Positions 35,392 to 47,031 of a stretch of DNA of 64,000 nt are shown here, piece by piece. The translations under genes and the position numbers were made by a program. The DNA comes from Fomes fomentarius (taxonomy: Eukaryota > Basidiomycota > Agaricomycetes > Polyporales > Polyporaceae). Every line of letters begins with the position of its first letter. Position 1 is the stretch's first letter. Under the pieces are notes generated by a model. It saw only the letters and a list, made by a program, of their open reading frames with translations, made no database searches and was not told the DNA's origin. The DNA lies in NCBI GenBank assembly GCA_022606135.1, contig JABYQN010000005.1, positions 682,001 to 746,000 of the forward strand, read 5' to 3'.

Positions 35392-36564
35392 ATGGTACAT
35401 GAAGCCGTCATACTCAGTGATCTAAAGGTTAATCCAATAATGAAGTTCTCGACGATGACACTGTCTGGTACACCGATTCTTCAACCTATCACCCTGGCCA
35501 GGGAAGAAGCCTTCCCGGCCCGCCATTTCGACATCATTACCGATGAGCGTCGTTACAGACCAGACTGGACACCTGCGCCGCTACCCAAAGGTGGTGCGCA
35601 CCTCTGTTTGGAACTAGGAGAGCGCATATCGGGCGGTAGATCCGCCGTGGTCTACGCAGCGAGGATCGTACGCAAAGCGCCCGAGGGGAGCGCACGGTCA
35701 CGGTCCTCCGTGCCACTGCCAGACAAACGAGAGCTTTGTGTCAAGATTGCACGCCCCAATCACTGTCGCACCCTTGCTCGCGAGGCTTGGTTCTACGAGC
35801 AATTTGCCCAGGCGAAGTTCCACGGAGTCATCACGCCTCGCTGTTACGGATTTTTCGCCTTACAGTTTCCCGATGCCAGTGATCTCTTCCCGCACGCCCT
35901 ATGGGCAAACGACAGCAAACATAACTACGAGGACGACAGCGATGATGACCGCGAGGACGACGACAGCAATGATGACGACGAGGACAATTTTACTCCTGCT
36001 CCTGATGACCCAACTCGAGACGATCATTTGCCCGACGATCCCGAGCCCGACGATGATGACACGTCAGGGAGTGAGTGCGATAGTCCCACAGGGCCAGTAA
36101 GTCCCATAGGGCCAGTCAGCGCCGATCCTTCTCCCTGGAATGACTGGCGTCCCACTCTCAATTCACCCCTTCTCGCTGTACTCGTACTCGTGCGTGGAAG
36201 TCATATATATAGGGGAGAAGACGACCGAAATCGGGATACCCAGTACGCAGTTCATTTTCCCGACCGAACGTACGCCTCCATTGACAGTAGAGCATACAGG
36301 AATGAGATTCGGGAAATTCTCCATGACTTGTCTAGGATGTACATAATCCACGTCGATATCCGACCGCCCAACCTTGTACGTGCCCCTGCAAACACCCGCC
36401 GGTGCCGCTTTCACAAACGCATCCACAACTGGAACATCATCGACTTCGGCTGGGCGGCTGCCGATGACCCACAAGACGATAAGGATGGAGTAAAACAGAA
36501 GACCATTGCCACGTTACACCGTCATTCCTACCAGAGCGAATACTTCTACACGGGGAAACACTAG
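35392..36564 (+). CDS. Protein-kinase-like fold protein (fungal-specific)
   Basis: 390 residues, single exon, first in-frame ATG at 35392. The N-lobe shows a glycine loop (ERISGGRSAVVYAA), the beta-3 lysine (LCVKIARP) and a following glutamate helix (REAWFYEQF). An acidic insert of about 70 residues rich in Asp and Glu separates the lobes. The C-lobe has a catalytic loop-like HVDIRPPNLV (HxDxxxxN kept) and IIDFGWA. All three catalytic signatures are therefore present in modified form, so activity is possible. The family is common in wood-decay basidiomycetes, usually as many scattered copies. Substrate unknown. The C-terminus ends soon after DFG, without the later kinase helices, so it is either short by nature or truncated. 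Confidence 0.8.
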   Translation: MVHEAVILSDLKVNPIMKFSTMTLSGTPILQPITLAREEAFPARHFDIITDERRYRPDWTPAPLPKGGAHLCLELGERISGGRSAVVYAARIVRKAPEGSARSRSSVPLPDKRELCVKIARPNHCRTLAREAWFYEQFAQAKFHGVITPRCYGFFALQFPDASDLFPHALWANDSKHNYEDDSDDDREDDDSNDDDEDNFTPAPDDPTRDDHLPDDPEPDDDDTSGSECDSPTGPVSPIGPVSADPSPWNDWRPTLNSPLLAVLVLVRGSHIYRGEDDRNRDTQYAVHFPDRTYASIDSRAYRNEIREILHDLSRMYIIHVDIRPPNLVRAPANTRRCRFHKRIHNWNIIDFGWAAADDPQDDKDGVKQKTIATLHRHSYQSEYFYTGKH

Positions 36565-37089
36565 TTGACTCCATGCGAGTTGTACCGTCACTTCCCCATT
36601 ACCATTTGCCTTGGGTGCGTGTGCTCATCCTGCAAGTCTGCCTGCTGCTGAATGAGTATCAGCAGGATAGACGTCCGCTTGAACACAGTAGCATTGATTG
36701 TATCGGCTGTTCATAATCCTTAGGACTCATCATCAGGATGAGCCACGGTCACTTGTCATTAGGGAGTCGGGACTGTTGCAATCGAGGGAAAAATTCTTCG
36801 ATTGCCTTGCTGGCAACATCCCGTCCGAATTATCTATTGCTCATATGCACCACAACGGGCAACCACTCACATCAGTTGAACGTCGGATTGGCCTTCCGAG
36901 CAAACAGCTCCTTGTGTGATATACATTCTTTACTGGTACACCATTTGATACATATACAAGTGGACATCGTTCCTGAAGATTGGACCGTGGTGTGAATAAT
37001 GTGAAACAGCCTCCGGTGCAATCACACACCGATAGATAGACCATCTGCTAGATCTTCTGACGAATACAACAACGATACAGTGTGCAATT
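36565..37089. other. Convergent intergenic region, no gene recognised
   Basis: About 525 bp, AT-richer than the genes on either side, presumably two 3' UTRs. Nothing further seen. Confidence 0.35.
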
Positions 37090-38920
37090 TCAGTAGTACG
37101 CTTCAGCACCAGCATATGATTTGGTGGATGCACTAGCACTTGCCCGGGACGCGGACGAGGCCGTGCCGTCCGCGCTGTTCGCCGTATCCGCACTCAGAAG
37201 CTCTAGCTCTTCTGCTTGACGACGAATATACTCAACAGAACCAGGGCCAAATGCGGGCACAGGTTTGGCGTACGGTTTCACCACCGCCGCGAGCAGACCC
37301 GCAGGAATCATCGCTTGCAGGTCCGATTGAGGCGGCACAGGCTGAAACGAGATCTATGGCAGCCCAAGTCAGCAGATCTGGCCCATGTACATGCGCACGG
37401 AAGATGTTGTGCTCAACCTACCGCGTCGTTCATCTTCTTGTACCCGACCAAGAACGTGCTGGTGCTCTCGAGCTCCTCCTGCACTCTCGCCTTCCTACGC
37501 TCGCGCATCTCCTTCTCGCGCTCGCCACTGACGATTCCGCCAGACGCATGTCCGCTCTTCAGTTCCTCCAGCTCCTTCTTCGCCCATGCCAGGAACCCGA
37601 CGGCGACGCCGCCCTTGCTCGTGCCGCCGTGTTCGCCCGCATCGACGCCGAGCCACTTGCGCGCCAGCGCAGCATGCAGCGCAACCTCGTCCGCGAGGTA
37701 GCGTCTGAGCTCGGGCGCGACTTCCTCCCCGGCGTCCTCGCGCTCCCCGCTTGCGTTTGCGTTACGGTCCTTGCCTAGCGGAAGCTTGAGCCTGGATTTG
37801 GATTTGGAGGAGGATTTCGCTGCCCCCGGTGTCTTCACGAGCGAGCGGGCGGAAGAGTAGAGCGAGGCACACTCGAGGTGCAGCTTCGCGACGAGCGCGG
37901 GGGAGGGATGTGATTTGGGCAGGGGCGGTCCTGGTGTGAGCGTGCTCTCGAAGGCGGCTTTGGAAAGGAGTTTCCGGATGGCGAGGTTCTGCGCGTCTGC
38001 GAGCGCCATCCTATACCGCCGCAACGTGTGTCAGTGAAACAAACCAGATACAACGCGATGTGTGATGGACTGGAAGGGACGTACTTGCTCAGCCCGATCA
38101 CCACTTCACGGCTGAGGTCGGGCGGCCGAGGACAGCTCATGCCGAGGGAAAGGACGCGCTCACGTTCCTTCTCCCATTCTGCGATACACTCCTTTCCGAT
38201 GTACTCATAGAGTCCTGCGGCTTTACAGAGGAGGTTGACTGCAAACGTGAGTCGCTCGTCCTTTGCTTTGCGTTCGGCGTCGGAGATGGCGCGTTCTGTC
38301 TCGTACCGGCCTAGGGAGTGCACCACTGCGCGCGCGAGGTTGGACAGCGAATATGCATATGTGAGGAGGGCGAAGATGAGTTCGGTGGGGAAGGTGGGTA
38401 GGGTCAAGCGAGGCGAGTTGTGGAATAGTGATGAGGAAAGGGTTGTGCGCCAGCTGAATACTGGCATTTTCGGTAAGTATCGACGATGAGTTCGTCAAGA
38501 CGGCTGCACGCACTTGGTTCTGACTTGAGAGAGATCTTGGCATTATTGATACAGTTGAGCAGGCCATATAGCTTGGGGATATATTCGTCAAGGATCTGAC
38601 GACTTACAGTCAGCAAGTCCGCCTTTCAGGCTCTGTTCCGCGCATCGTGACATTCGTAGAGAGCATCCAAAGGATATGCCCAGCCAGCCTTCCACCACCT
38701 GTTTCACTGCATAGATTTTGAGCATGCTCACCTTCACCAGCTTAAGATCATCCTTCTCTCCGCGATCTGTCCTCTTACTCTCTTTCAAGGTGGCACGGAG
38801 GTTTGCGCGGGCTTCAGTAGTGTCCGCAATATCTGCGGTATATGTCGCGGTCGAGTCCAGACAGATATCGGCAAATGATATGGCACCCGTCGTCGGCAGT
38901 TCATAGAGATAGCTCGTCAT
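37090..38920 (-). CDS. palC: pH-response regulator PalC/Rim23 (BRO1 domain)
   Basis: Links the ESCRT machinery to the plasma-membrane pH-sensing complex in the Pal/Rim pathway, leading to activation of PacC/Rim101. Exons 38920-38732, 38595-38514, 38460-38085, 38010-37422 and 37353-37090 encode 499 residues. The start MTSYLYELPTTGAISF has the LPTT-SF motif typical of PalC. The BRO1 region follows with LDEYIPKLYGLLNCIN, LIFALLTYAYSLSNLARAVV, LLCKAAGLYEYI and ALADAQNLAIRKLL. The C-terminal exon has ISFQPVPPQSDLQAMIPAG, also typical. Long charged linkers lie near residues 270-330. A MITE lies 327 bp upstream of the start codon. Confidence 0.88.
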
Positions 38921-39246
38921 TTCAAGCGGGTACAAAGAGAGAACGGAAGCGCCCATACATATGTAAAGACCAACGATTGTGTGCAACCGGAATCCGGACC
39001 GAACCTTGGACTGAGGCTGTGACTATCATGGTCCTGGGCATCTCTCCTAAGGACTGTGGTAGCATAATTACAGCCTCTTCGTGTAGATGCTGAGTGTGTC
39101 TGCAGTACACACTGTCACTAGCAGGTTTCCTCGATCGGGCTGAAGATGACCAGGGCACAAACCTGCTTTTAAGGAGGCCCGAAGAATTCGAACGTAGTCA
39201 AAGAAAGAACTTTACGCCCCGCACAAGTTCGACCAAGTTCGATTGA
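38921..39246. promoter_or_regulatory. palC upstream region
   Basis: 326 bp between the palC start and the MITE. No GCCARG-type PacC site cluster is obvious by eye. Confidence 0.3.
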
Positions 39247-39676
39247 TAAGGTAGACCCAGCACAGACTCGACTACGTCACATGACCGGATTGTGTCACAC
39301 TGGGTCCATTTTGGCGGGGGCGCGACATTGCATTTCGAATGCGAATGACTACAAGCCACTAATGTGAAAAACACGACCAGGGATCAATAGATATGTACTG
39401 TATGCACAATTCGCTGGTTCTCGATTTTGGATGCGGAACGTGTGTGCGATCGCATTCAAAAAGTTCGGATGCTCGGTGGAGCATGGAATTCGATGATTGA
39501 GTATTTATGTGTGATAAGTCCCTGCGCTAGAGATGAGCGCCGTCCTCGGTCAGAGTGGTTCTCACGGTTGAATACAGTTAACACGCAATCGAGGGCAATT
39601 ATCATTGTATCACGTGCTATGTCACTGGCGGGTAACGCAGTCACGACGTAGTCGAGTCTGTGCTGGGTCTACCTTA
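39247..39676. mobile_element. MITE with 30-bp terminal inverted repeats and TA target duplication
   Basis: The left end begins AGGTAGACCCAGC at 39249; the right end is its exact reverse complement, closing at 39674. The two arms agree for 30 consecutive bases. Each end is flanked by TA (39247-39248 and 39675-39676), the target duplication made by Tc1/mariner transposases. The 426-bp interior has no frame above 75 codons, so the element is non-autonomous. Perfect ends suggest recent movement. Confidence 0.88.
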
Positions 39677-41049
39677 GCATCTTGACGAATACACATTATA
39701 TAGGAGAGCCTCCAAAAGGCTCCACGATGACCAAAAATTTGTACAGACATTCATGTCCCAGGTATCGTCAAAGACAAACAAGACCCACACTGCCCAGCAC
39801 CCCTCATACTCCAGTGCGTGCGAGGAGACCCCACCATGAAAAAGCAGAATTCTGCCAATTGCATGGGCACCTCATGATATCCCCACAGAGAACGTCAAAA
39901 CCTCTCTAACAGCAGCCTAAGTGCCGAGATCCCACCCCCATAGTGTTACATGTCGGGCTATATAGCCCAGCCAGCTGCATACTGGTCCGACCCGGCAACA
40001 ACGACACTAGGGCATTCCGGTGAGGGTAGCACTTACGTCAACTGCTAGACTGGTAATTGCGGAGTTGACATATTGTTCCCAGTTGAGAATATCTAGGACG
40101 ATGCATACCCCGTCGACGAGTAGGCGTACCCACAAGTCATCAGTGACGAGGTAGAGGCTGCACCCCCAAGCCGTCATGTGCCATTGAATAGCACAGTCGG
40201 GCACGGAGCGAAAAGGTTGGAGGGAAGTGAGAATGGCGGTGCCCTCATGACACTGACCCAGAGACACATTCTGCCACAAATACCCTCTTCGTCCGCTAAG
40301 ACGCATCTTCGGGTGGGCAAGTATCGTCTGCGGTACGCGCGAGGACTCCCGAGGATGACCGCACGAAACGGTCTGCGCGGAGGGAGCCAAAGTACGTGGT
40401 TGAAAACAACCGCTATGAGGAGGCAACCGTTATCGGATCGCCCATCGCATTTAAGGTTCCTGCTCCGCTGGGACCCTCACGTGGCCCTACTTTGCAACCT
40501 TAGGCTTCGCGTCCTCAAGCCTCAGGCCTCAAGCTTCAAGACCTCACCAGGGCCTCACTACTACCGTCGAAAAGGCACAGTAAACCTCTTGTAGGCACCC
40601 GGTAACAATTACTTACTATGAGGACGAAGGAGATGAGGGAGGAGTTCAGGTGGAAGACGAGGGGGAGCGTACGGCCACTGTAACTGGCTCATCGGACGAG
40701 GCGGACAACGGAGAGACCTACTTCCCCGTATAGTCGATAACCTGTTCTAGCATATCGTGTAGCTACTTCGCTGAGTACTGCCTACAATAGGGCTCGGCCG
40801 TTTTGGCAACCATCGAGGATACCAAAAGAAGAGAGACCATCGGCGAGTAGCACGGACGAGGACGGTCGCGTGATCGTATGCATCTGGTATTGGTATGGAC
40901 GATGCGATGCAGAGTACATAACTCACAAATGCCTACTGATAGAGGATCTGAAGGATGACATGCATGAATGTGAATAAAGGACTTGAGCGGAAGTAGTAGA
41001 GGCCGATTACCTCGTCTTGACAATTGCAGCGTCTCAGAGATAGCACGTC
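39677..41049. other. Intergenic, possible gene remnants
   Basis: About 1.4 kb. Frames of 138-139 codons lie on both strands near 40007-40594 without recognisable domains. At 40602-40733 an acidic plus-strand frame ending ETYFPV* follows a possible 3' splice site; it looks like the last exon of a lost or transposon-derived gene. Confidence 0.35.
40602..40733 (+). pseudogene. Possible orphan terminal exon, acidic tail
   Basis: Reads TYYEDEGDEGG, VQVEDEGER, TGSSDEADNGETYFPV then TAG, a composition typical of a protein C-terminus. A CTTGTAG just upstream could be a 3' splice site. I find no matching upstream exons. Confidence 0.25.
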
Positions 41050-42766
41050 TCAGTCTTCAAGGAACCGCCGTACTTCCACTTTGATGAACTCGTCGTCCTG
41101 CGCATTGGCGCCCCCGCCAGCTAAGGCCAGCTCGGTGAAGACATCCAATAAACTGTGGAAGTGAATAGCGCACCCATATGTCCCCAAACCGAGTCGATGA
41201 CAACAAGTTTGGAGCCGCTATTCAAAAGACGCATCTCGATCTGGCTATCCTCCGGCTATAATCGCCCCGTTAGGACGTGCATCACTCATGGATCTCGGGT
41301 TGAACATACGGGGAAGTATAAATCAGTCTTGCACGGCATGATGAGACCCTTCGCCTTGATCGACGCCAGAGTGCTCGCAAAGCCATCGTCGTTGTGCGCC
41401 GCACTGTATTGGCCGCCCTTGCCAACGAGAGTGACGTCCCCGTCCTGCCATGTATGAAGGAGCGTGATGAGGTCGTTCGCGTCCCACGTCCCGAGGAATC
41501 CACCCTCCCACTCAGTACGGAGGAAGTCTTCTAGCGACGCGTAAGTATCCCCCTTCAGATATCCGTGCTCACGGAACCACTGCGAACGCGGTGACAATCA
41601 GCCCTGAGCCCCCCTTCGTTCCGCCACCCTGAATACGGCTCAGGTGGGGACTGACTTACGGTCTGTCCATAGGCCCAGGCGCTGTACGCACGTCCGAACG
41701 CGCGGATGCCGAACTGGGGCTCCTTCGTGTAATGGCCATATTCAAAGTCCTTGGAGTTCACAAGTGCGGCCTTGGGTCCTTCAAGAAAGCTACCGCACAC
41801 GTTATCTATGTCGTACTCTCGGCTTGACTTGGGCTGGACGAGGCGAGACTCACCACTTGTTGTGCATGCTCGTGCGGGCTGACCCACATATCACGACGAA
41901 CCTAACAGAGGTGCCAGAGTTGCCTAGTCAGTGCAGCGGACTCGGACTAGGTCGGGGAAGGACATACTTATCCACGAAGTCCGGGTAGACGACGGGCCAG
42001 TAGTACGCCTTGAATTCGACAGAAGAAGATTAGTCGCCCGGTATGAGTTCTCCGCAGGGAAAAGGCTAATAGTCACCTGTTGCGCACCCATACTGAATCC
42101 AATCACACAAAGTACCTTCTTGATACCCAGAACTGTGGTAAGGACGGCGTACTGCGCACGACTGGCTCCCTGTGAGAAGACCGCGGATTCTGCGTCGGGG
42201 GCAATACCTACATATTGTCTTCGTATGACACGGCGGGGAAATACGGGCCGTTATACGGAGGGGGCTGGAACAGCGATTGATTAACGGCGTAAGTCTCTGT
42301 GGGATACATACAGAGCTGAAACATGGTTTACCGTGTTGGATGGCGATGACGACTGGGAATTCAACACGTGTTAGGAACTTAGAAGACGCGGCGACCTCAG
42401 AAGCGTACGTACCTCGCCATTCGAGAACAACGCGAAAGTGACGATGTAGTATTTCGTCGGGTCGAGTGCCTGTCCAAGTTGAGTCAATTGCGCCCGATAC
42501 CGCGAAGAATTATCACACTTTGTCTGGCCCGATCATATAGTCTTGGCCTAGCAGCCCGACGTCTGTTTCATGCTTCAAGTTCGGGGATGGCGTACCACGT
42601 TAACGGACGTACTGTCAAGTCTTCCGCCGTAGCAGGTGGGAAAAACGATGCACGGGTTCGCCGGGTCGCCGTAAGTGCGGTAGGCAGTGATCGCGTCTGG
42701 TAGTACGCCCCCAGCTATGCGGAAACGACCATGGTGGTGGAACTGCACGCTACTACCTGGCGACAT
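41050..42766 (-). CDS. Homoserine O-acetyltransferase family alpha/beta hydrolase
   Basis: Twelve exons: 42766-42613, 42541-42519, 42469-42413, 42352-42332, 42264-42212, 42161-42077, 42008-41968, 41901-41854, 41789-41660, 41579-41310, 41255-41174, 41120-41050, giving 344 residues. Family landmarks appear in order: AYRTYGDPANPCIVFPT, YMIGPDKALDPTKYYIV, FSNGESSSPSNT, VLGIKKVLCVIGFSMGAQQ with the nucleophile Ser, CGSARTSMHNKC, CKTDLYF with the likely acid Asp, and VWGHMAGGG with the catalytic His. It belongs to the fungal MetX-like group whose members are not all true methionine-pathway enzymes, so I do not assign a substrate. Exons 2 and 4 are 23 and 21 nt. It diverges from RPS23. Confidence 0.9.
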
Positions 42767-43263
42767 CGAGGTCAAGGTGGACGGGTCTCCATGCGAGCTA
42801 GACTCTGAGAGCCAGTATATGTGTGAATTGGGACCGATAGCAAGATTAGTGCTAGGGAAAAGATCGTCGCGACTTACGTGAGTCGGTGAGAGAAGTTCGC
42901 ATACACGCCTTGCTCCGTGTGTTTTCGACATGAGGTGGTGTCGGGCCATGAGCAATCCCTGTGTCTCCGGCATGGACTCACTTGACATTACACCTTCATT
43001 GCGCTCAACACAGCATTTTCAGTGTCGATTTGAGACATGCGATCCCTTGCAGTGGGCCATTCTGAGACTAGGTAGCATTCATACATCCAACAGCGGTGGA
43101 AATGCGGAAGCAAGGCCCGGCCGGCGAGCGCTTGCCCAGCGGCGGAGTGGCGGAGGATCACGTGCTGGGAACGCGCAGGAACTTCACAGTTCTGACGAAG
43201 AATTAGAACTCCGCCAGTAAGGCCTCTTCATCCGCATCTACCAACGCAAAGTATCCGTCAAGA
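42767..43263. promoter_or_regulatory. Divergent intergenic region, hydrolase / RPS23
   Basis: About 500 bp between two divergent genes. The hydrolase frame is open upstream to 42988 with an earlier ATG, but that part lacks family similarity and I treat it as leader. Confidence 0.4.
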
Positions 43264-44047
43264 ATGGGCTGTAAGTCGTCGTCCTTGTCGTCCCTCTCGA
43301 TGGCGAACCTGCCGCACATCATGCTGAACGTTTGTCTGCTCAGCCAACAAACCCCGTGGATTGCAGGCCGCGCGCAAGCTGCGCAACGATCGCCGTGAAA
43401 ATCGCTGGGTGAGTTTTCAATCGATACTCTCCTACGCCCAACCTCTCTCCATTCCGCTCGAGCTGCAAGTTGCTCAATGCGCTCGTTGTTGTTGCGGAAT
43501 GTAGGCGGATAAGGCGTACAAGAAGCGCGCCCTCGGCAACATCTACAAGACCTCCCCTACTGGAGGCTCCTCCCACGCAAAGGGTATCGTGCTGGAGAAG
43601 GTTGGCGTTGAGGCCAAGCAGCCCAACTCCGCCATTCGCAAGTGTGTCCGTGTCCAGCTCATCAAGAATGGAAAGAAGGTGACCGCGTTCGTCCCGGTAC
43701 GTATTGCTCCCTCGCGACACGTCGGGGGCTGGTGCGCTCGAGAGCGTTCTGGGCCCTGACGGTACCATCGAAATGTACTACGGTCTGACCGCGGTGTTTT
43801 GTGTCTGTCGCAGAACGACGGTTGCTTGAACTTTGTCGACGAGAACGACGAGGTCCTCATCTCTGGCTTCGGTCGCCGGGGTAAGGCCAAGGGTGATATC
43901 CCTGGTGTTCGCTTCAAGATCGTCAAGGTCTCGGGCGTTGGTCTTCTTGCTCTCTGGAAGGAGAAGAAGGCATGTCTCTTGTTCTCTACTGATTCCTCTG
44001 AGGCTAACCGCAAGTGTTGCGGTCTACAGGAGAAGCCTCGGTCATAA
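43264..44047 (+). CDS. RPS23: 40S ribosomal protein S23 (uS12)
   Basis: Decoding-centre protein of the small subunit. Exons 43264-43270, 43344-43408, 43505-43696, 43814-43969 and 44030-44047 encode 145 residues, the family's exact length. It starts [20 protein letters not shown], contains [20 protein letters not shown] with the conserved PNSA loop (bearing the hydroxylated proline in eukaryotes), and ends [14 protein letters not shown]. Exon 1 has only 7 coding nt. The last intron, 43970-44029, begins GCATGT, so it is a GC-AG intron; any GT reading would change the invariant C-terminus. Confidence 0.97.
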
Positions 44048-44832
44048 ATTTATCACAAATTTCCCTTGTTGCTCTCATTCGCACTCCTGATGTCATTTGC
44101 CGTCTTTTGGGCGTGTTGTATCAACTACCTATCGTATGTCACCGAATGAGTCTCAGCCATATGCTCTATGCCCTCCCCATGCCGAACCGATGTAACTCAT
44201 CGAATATGATTCGCCGTTTTTTTCCTTCTCCAGCTTGCGGAGGACCGCTTCGGTCAGCGCAGCTTCGGTGAATGGGGAGCCGCATGAAGGGAAACTTGTG
44301 TGAGCGTGATTCAACAATAGTCAAGTATATCTGCGCGTCATCACAACTACTAAGAACAGACGTAGCCTCAGAGTAGACGTAGAGCGCTTCGAATGAGAAA
44401 CGTCTGACGTGTCTCATATACTCACCACTTGAACGCCCTGAGCATCTTCCATGCAGTGTCCACGTCGAGGCTTCGCTAGCAGAGATGTATGCAGGTTCTG
44501 TTGAAGGAAACCATCCAGCACTACCTTCACACTCAGGAACTGACTGAAGGCTAGTACGTACTACTTCCAGCCGTCCCGACGCAAAGAGCATATTGATGGT
44601 GTTTCTTTGAAGCTCGCGTGCTACTGGACTAAAAGACTAGCATGCCATGAGAGATGCGTGGCGGCGTGACATAATTATGCGAGATACGATACGGGGTGAA
44701 CCAGACAGCCAGCAACCAGTCGTCCATGGGGCTCGAAACACACGAAAACTGCCCGAGAAGTCATGCGCGCACACGACGCCCACCATTCTCCCTCCTTGTC
44801 TCACCCCTGCAGACGTCAAGCAAGACTGAGGG
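44048..44832. other. Convergent intergenic region, no gene recognised
   Basis: About 785 bp between the 3' ends of RPS23 and CDS1. A 141-codon minus frame ending at 44166 shows no domain. Nothing else seen. Confidence 0.35.
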
Positions 44833-47031
44833 TTAGAGCTTGACGATGACACCCTGGCTCTCGAGGTACCGCTTCAAGTCGGCCATGAGTTCGAGCTGCT
44901 CGGCCACCGTCAGCCCGCTCGCGATCGTCTGGAGGACAGAGCCGACGGTGACGTGGTGCTCGCGGATGAGGCTGCTGTAGTACACGTAGGTGAAGACGCC
45001 CATCAGGAACCTATCCGGCGCGGAACGTCAGCGACCGTGCTCGCGATCAAACAAGAACGGAGTCATGCATGACGCGCGGGCACTTACTGGCAGTCCATGC
45101 GGTCAGTCATACCACCGTGGCCGGGGATGCTGTGCCCAAAGTCCTTGATGTCGAAAGCACGCTTGAAACCGGACGCGAAGAAGCCACCGAAGGGCGCGAC
45201 CAGGGATGCGAAGCCGGCGAGCACGAGGACGTGCATCTGGTACGGGGCGTAGGAGATCGTGTCGAGGGCATGTCCAACCTATGGCACGATACTTAGCTCT
45301 ATACTACACGGCCCAGAGGGAAGCCAAGTTTACTTACAAGAGGGTTGAGGAACAGCCGCACAGGCAACGGCGTCGCCCACTCCCGCCACACAAACGCCGG
45401 GTTCGGGATACAGTGGAAGTTATCCCAGGCAGAAATGCCGAGGTCGTTCATAGGGCAGATCATATAGTCGAACCGCATGAAGTACGTTCCCCAGAGCAGC
45501 CCGAAGATCATCGTGCTGAAGAAGGCGCCGACGAAGCCCTCAACCGTCTTCTTCGGCGACAACTTGATGAGTGGGGTGCGGCCGACAGTGATACCCCACA
45601 CGTATGCGAAGACGTCATTGCATATGACGAGCGAGGCGGGGACCCAGAACCAAATGAGGCCCTCGAGGATGTTGTTCACGACGAAGTGACTGTGAGGCTT
45701 GTAATTAGCGCCACGCGAAACCTTCGCTGGAACGGAGAACGAACCTTGAGACAACAATCAAGAGAAGCGTCATGTGCACCCAACAGAACAATCCGAACTG
45801 CTGTTTGAGATACCCACGCTTGAGGGACATAACGAAGCCGACGAATCCGATTAGGTATAGGGTGAAGCTGACGAATCGATGGTTGGTCGCGAACGGCGTT
45901 AGCTGGGCATTGGAGAACACGACGTGCTGCAGCGAAGATGGTGAATCAACAGGGATCCACAGAAATAGCGCGAATTGGAGATACCTTGAAGTAGTATATA
46001 ATGCTCTCGCCGTACAGGAAATAATTCGTGACGGCGAAGAAATACCAGTTCAGGGTCTTGCTCCATGGATCCCGGCCTCGCACGTTCTCTTCGCCGACGT
46101 CCTTCCGCTTGAGCGAGAAGAGAGCAGTGACCTCGCGGTACACCAACGTCTGGCAAAGCATGACGAGGACAATCATGTACGCGTGACCCATGAGTAAGAG
46201 GACTTAACATGGCCAACTCAGTATCACATGTCGCGCAAGAGCGATGTGGTACTCACAGATGAAACCTCCAATCATGATGAATGTCCATAGTGTACGCGTC
46301 ACGAAACTGCTCTTCTTCTTGGTATCCCCGGGCTGAGGTGGCTTCAGAGGCGGGTTTTCAATGTCATTTCGCCGTGCCACATGGTTCTCTTTCTCTGACG
46401 AGGCAGGGACAGGTGGTACACTTGCCTGAAGGGGAGGCTTCACGTCTGCCGGCACAGGTGCGGGAATAGTGTATGCATGTTGCACGGGAGGCACTGCAGG
46501 GGCAGGAGTGGCGATTGCGTGCTCAGGTGCGGGTACTGGAGGTGTTGACCCGTTCGCCTTGGGCAAAGAGTGCGCGGTGCCGTTCGCGGGTTTGGGCGCG
46601 ATGGGTTCGGGCTTGGGCGTGTCGATCACAACAGGCGACTCCTCCAGTACATCCGCTGCAGTTGGCTTCTCCTCCCCCTGTGACTTTGATGTTACTGGTG
46701 GTGGAGGTACAGCAGGCTGTGCATCTCCTCCTGATACTCTCTGCGCCCGGGCGGCGGCGCGTGCGGCCTTCTCCAGCTGGCGTTTCTCCAGACGAGCCAA
46801 CGCCTTTTGCTTCTTGAGCGCACTCTTCGAAGGTGCTGCTTTCGTAGTCGACTCGGACGCGCTGAACAACGTCACTTAAACACAGATCCAAGTGTTCGCA
46901 GAAGTAGCGTCATACCTTTCGGGTTGTGAGGGCGGGGCGTCGGTGAGGACCTCCTCCTCGGATTCCTCGCCTGACTCGATACCGAGAGCCTCCCAGGCGG
47001 TTTTTGTGGTAAACGGAGGTCGTGAGGACAT
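44833..47031 (-). CDS. CDS1: Phosphatidate cytidylyltransferase (CDP-diacylglycerol synthase)
   Basis: Makes CDP-diacylglycerol from phosphatidic acid and CTP in the ER membrane, the branch point to phosphatidylinositol and phosphatidylserine (EC 2.7.7.41). Seven exons: 47031-46916, 46861-46257, 46202-45985, 45926-45745, 45689-45338, 45278-45088, 45010-44833, 613 residues. The first 220 residues are a disordered Ala/Pro/Lys-rich extension, longer than in yeast. Then follow several membrane helices, [14 protein letters not shown], and the full family signature [20 protein letters not shown] with GMTDRMD after it (about 527-553), which carries the metal-binding acidic residues. The tail ends ESQGVIVKL. 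It is the only such gene here. Confidence 0.96.
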
